A stretch of 5,152 nt of DNA from Ignavibacteria bacterium. GTDB taxonomy: Bacteria; Bacteroidota; Ignavibacteria; UBA10030; SZUA-254. Position 1 is the stretch's first letter; each line of letters opens with the position of its first letter. The notes under the pieces are model-generated. The model made no database searches, had not been told where the DNA came from, and was given only the letters and a program-made list of their open reading frames with translations. The stretch lies in NCBI GenBank assembly GCA_005877655.1, contig VBOC01000060.1:1-5152 (forward strand), in the 5' to 3' direction. The position numbers and the translations under genes are program-made. Shown piece after piece: positions 4,272 through 5,152 of this stretch.

Positions 4272-5152
4272 ATGGCGACGATCGAATGGGTAAATCACGC
4301 CTCCTTCGTTCTCGATCATTGCGGCACTCGGCTCATCTGCGACCCATGGCTTGATGGTCCGGCGTTCGATCAGGGGTGGGACCTCGTTAGCAGGACGGTG
4401 TTCTCCTACGAAGCATTTCGGAACATCACGCATGTGTGGTTTTCGCATGAGCATCCGGATCATTTCAGTCCGCCAACTCTTGCCAAGATTCCGAGCGACG
4501 CTCGAGCCAATATAACCGCATACTACCAGGCGACGCGCGACCAAAGGGTCATCCACTTCTGCCGCCAGAAGGGATTTGCCAACACGTCCGAACTCTATCC
4601 CGGTCAGTGGCAGAGCGTCGGGCGCGATTTCTCGGTGCTGTGCGAGCCGCATGACAACGGCGACTCGTGGCTCGCCGCTCGCATCGGCGACTTGATGGTG
4701 CTCAATCTAAATGACTGCGTGGTGACGACAGCGGCGGAGTGTAAGCGCATCGGAAGAAAACTCGGCCGCATCGATATCCTCGCGACACAGTTTTCGTATG
4801 CAAACTGGGTCGGGAACAAAGACAACGTGGCGGCGATGCGCCAGGCTGCCTCCGAGAAGCTCGCCTGGATGAAGACGCAGATAGTTTCTCTGTCGCCGAA
4901 ATTCGTGCTGCCGTTTGCGAGCTTCGTCTTCTTCAGCCACGAGGACAACTGTTCGCTGAACCAGGGTATGACGACAGCGGACGAGGCGGTAGAGTTTGTC
5001 AAGAAGGAAACTTGCGCTATCCCGGTGGTGCTTTATCCTGGCGATCGCTGGGCGCTTGAGTCGTCGCCGCCCGATCAGGAGGCAATTCGTCGGTTGTATA
5101 CCGCGGACTACGATGCAACTAGACGCGATACGATTCGTCACCGCTCGGAGTC
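4272..5152 (+). CDS. Metallo-beta-lactamase-fold hydrolase (runs off right edge)
   Basis: The frame is open for 293 codons from the ATG at 4272 to the window end. A strong ribosome site GGGGAGGG (4261-4268) lies just upstream. The N-terminus (MATIEWVNHASFVLDHCGTR) and CDPWLDGPAF (residues 23-32) follow the opening pattern of UlaG-like/CMP-Neu5Ac-hydroxylase-like MBL proteins. The metal motif HEHPDH is at 59-64 (H59, H61, D63, H64). Further likely ligands are H127 (CEPHDNGDS) and D148 (VLNLNDC). Later blocks LATQFSYANW (170-179) and LPFASFVFFSHEDN (213-226) fit the sub-family found in surface-polysaccharide clusters as I recall it. It should be a cytoplasmic metal-dependent hydrolase or oxygenase-like enzyme; its substrate is unknown. 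No Rieske domain is seen at the N-terminus. The dehydrogenase remnant upstream supports a sugar-related setting. No promoter is obvious in the 113-bp gap. Confidence 0.85.
   Translation, partial: MATIEWVNHASFVLDHCGTRLICDPWLDGPAFDQGWDLVSRTVFSYEAFRNITHVWFSHEHPDHFSPPTLAKIPSDARANITAYYQATRDQRVIHFCRQKGFANTSELYPGQWQSVGRDFSVLCEPHDNGDSWLAARIGDLMVLNLNDCVVTTAAECKRIGRKLGRIDILATQFSYANWVGNKDNVAAMRQAASEKLAWMKTQIVSLSPKFVLPFASFVFFSHEDNCSLNQGMTTADEAVEFVKKETCAIPVVLYPGDRWALESSPPDQEAIRRLYTADYDATRRDTIRHRSE

Noticed and set aside
4182..5141. Minus-strand frames opposite the MBL hydrolase
   Set aside because: They are shadows of a gene with conserved metal-binding motifs on the plus strand.

Overview
The window looks like chromosomal DNA of a GC-rich, Gram-negative-type environmental bacterium. 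This rests on a sigma-54-dependent (bEBP-type) regulator, a c-di-GMP-I (GEMM-I) riboswitch in front of a secreted fibronectin type III protein, and remains of envelope or polysaccharide genes. The combination recalls Deltaproteobacteria, Methylomirabilota or Rokubacteria, but the sequence alone does not settle the taxon. Gene density is low for a bacterium. Two genes run off the ends, two are intact, and the rest is intergenic sequence or decayed gene fragments.

Left part (1-610, minus strand). A secreted Fn3-domain protein begins at 383 and leaves the window at position 1. Its roughly 215-nt leader holds a well-formed c-di-GMP-I riboswitch (about 433-525). Just before the start codon is a hairpin that buries the Shine-Dalgarno sequence (384-409), which suggests translational control by a cyclic dinucleotide. 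A possible -10 box lies at 604-609.

Middle part (610-3360). From 610 to about 1190 I recognise no gene. A frameshifted remnant of an FG-GAP/VCBS-type repeat follows on the minus strand (1198-1345). Next comes an intact sigma-54 activator (1389-2786, minus) whose N-terminal receiver domain has Asn in place of the phospho-acceptor Asp. Divergent from it is an intact single-domain CheY-like response regulator (2997-3359, plus) with all phosphorylation residues. The 210-bp gap between them carries candidate promoters in both directions and a perfect 12-bp palindrome inside the sigma-54 gene's promoter spacer.

Right part (3360-5152). About 550 bp have no recognisable gene. They are followed by a short remnant of a UDP-glucose/GDP-mannose dehydrogenase N-terminus (3914-4000). 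An orphan, protein-like C-terminal reading frame (3997-4158) comes next in another frame. A metallo-beta-lactamase-fold hydrolase with an HxHxDH motif (4272 to the right edge) ends the window. This part looks like the eroded edge of a nucleotide-sugar or surface-polysaccharide locus.

Together the window suggests a signalling island (riboswitch, sigma-54 activator, CheY-like protein) placed between surface-protein and polysaccharide genes. Any functional link between these parts is inference from proximity. I found no tRNA, rRNA, CRISPR array or insertion sequence.
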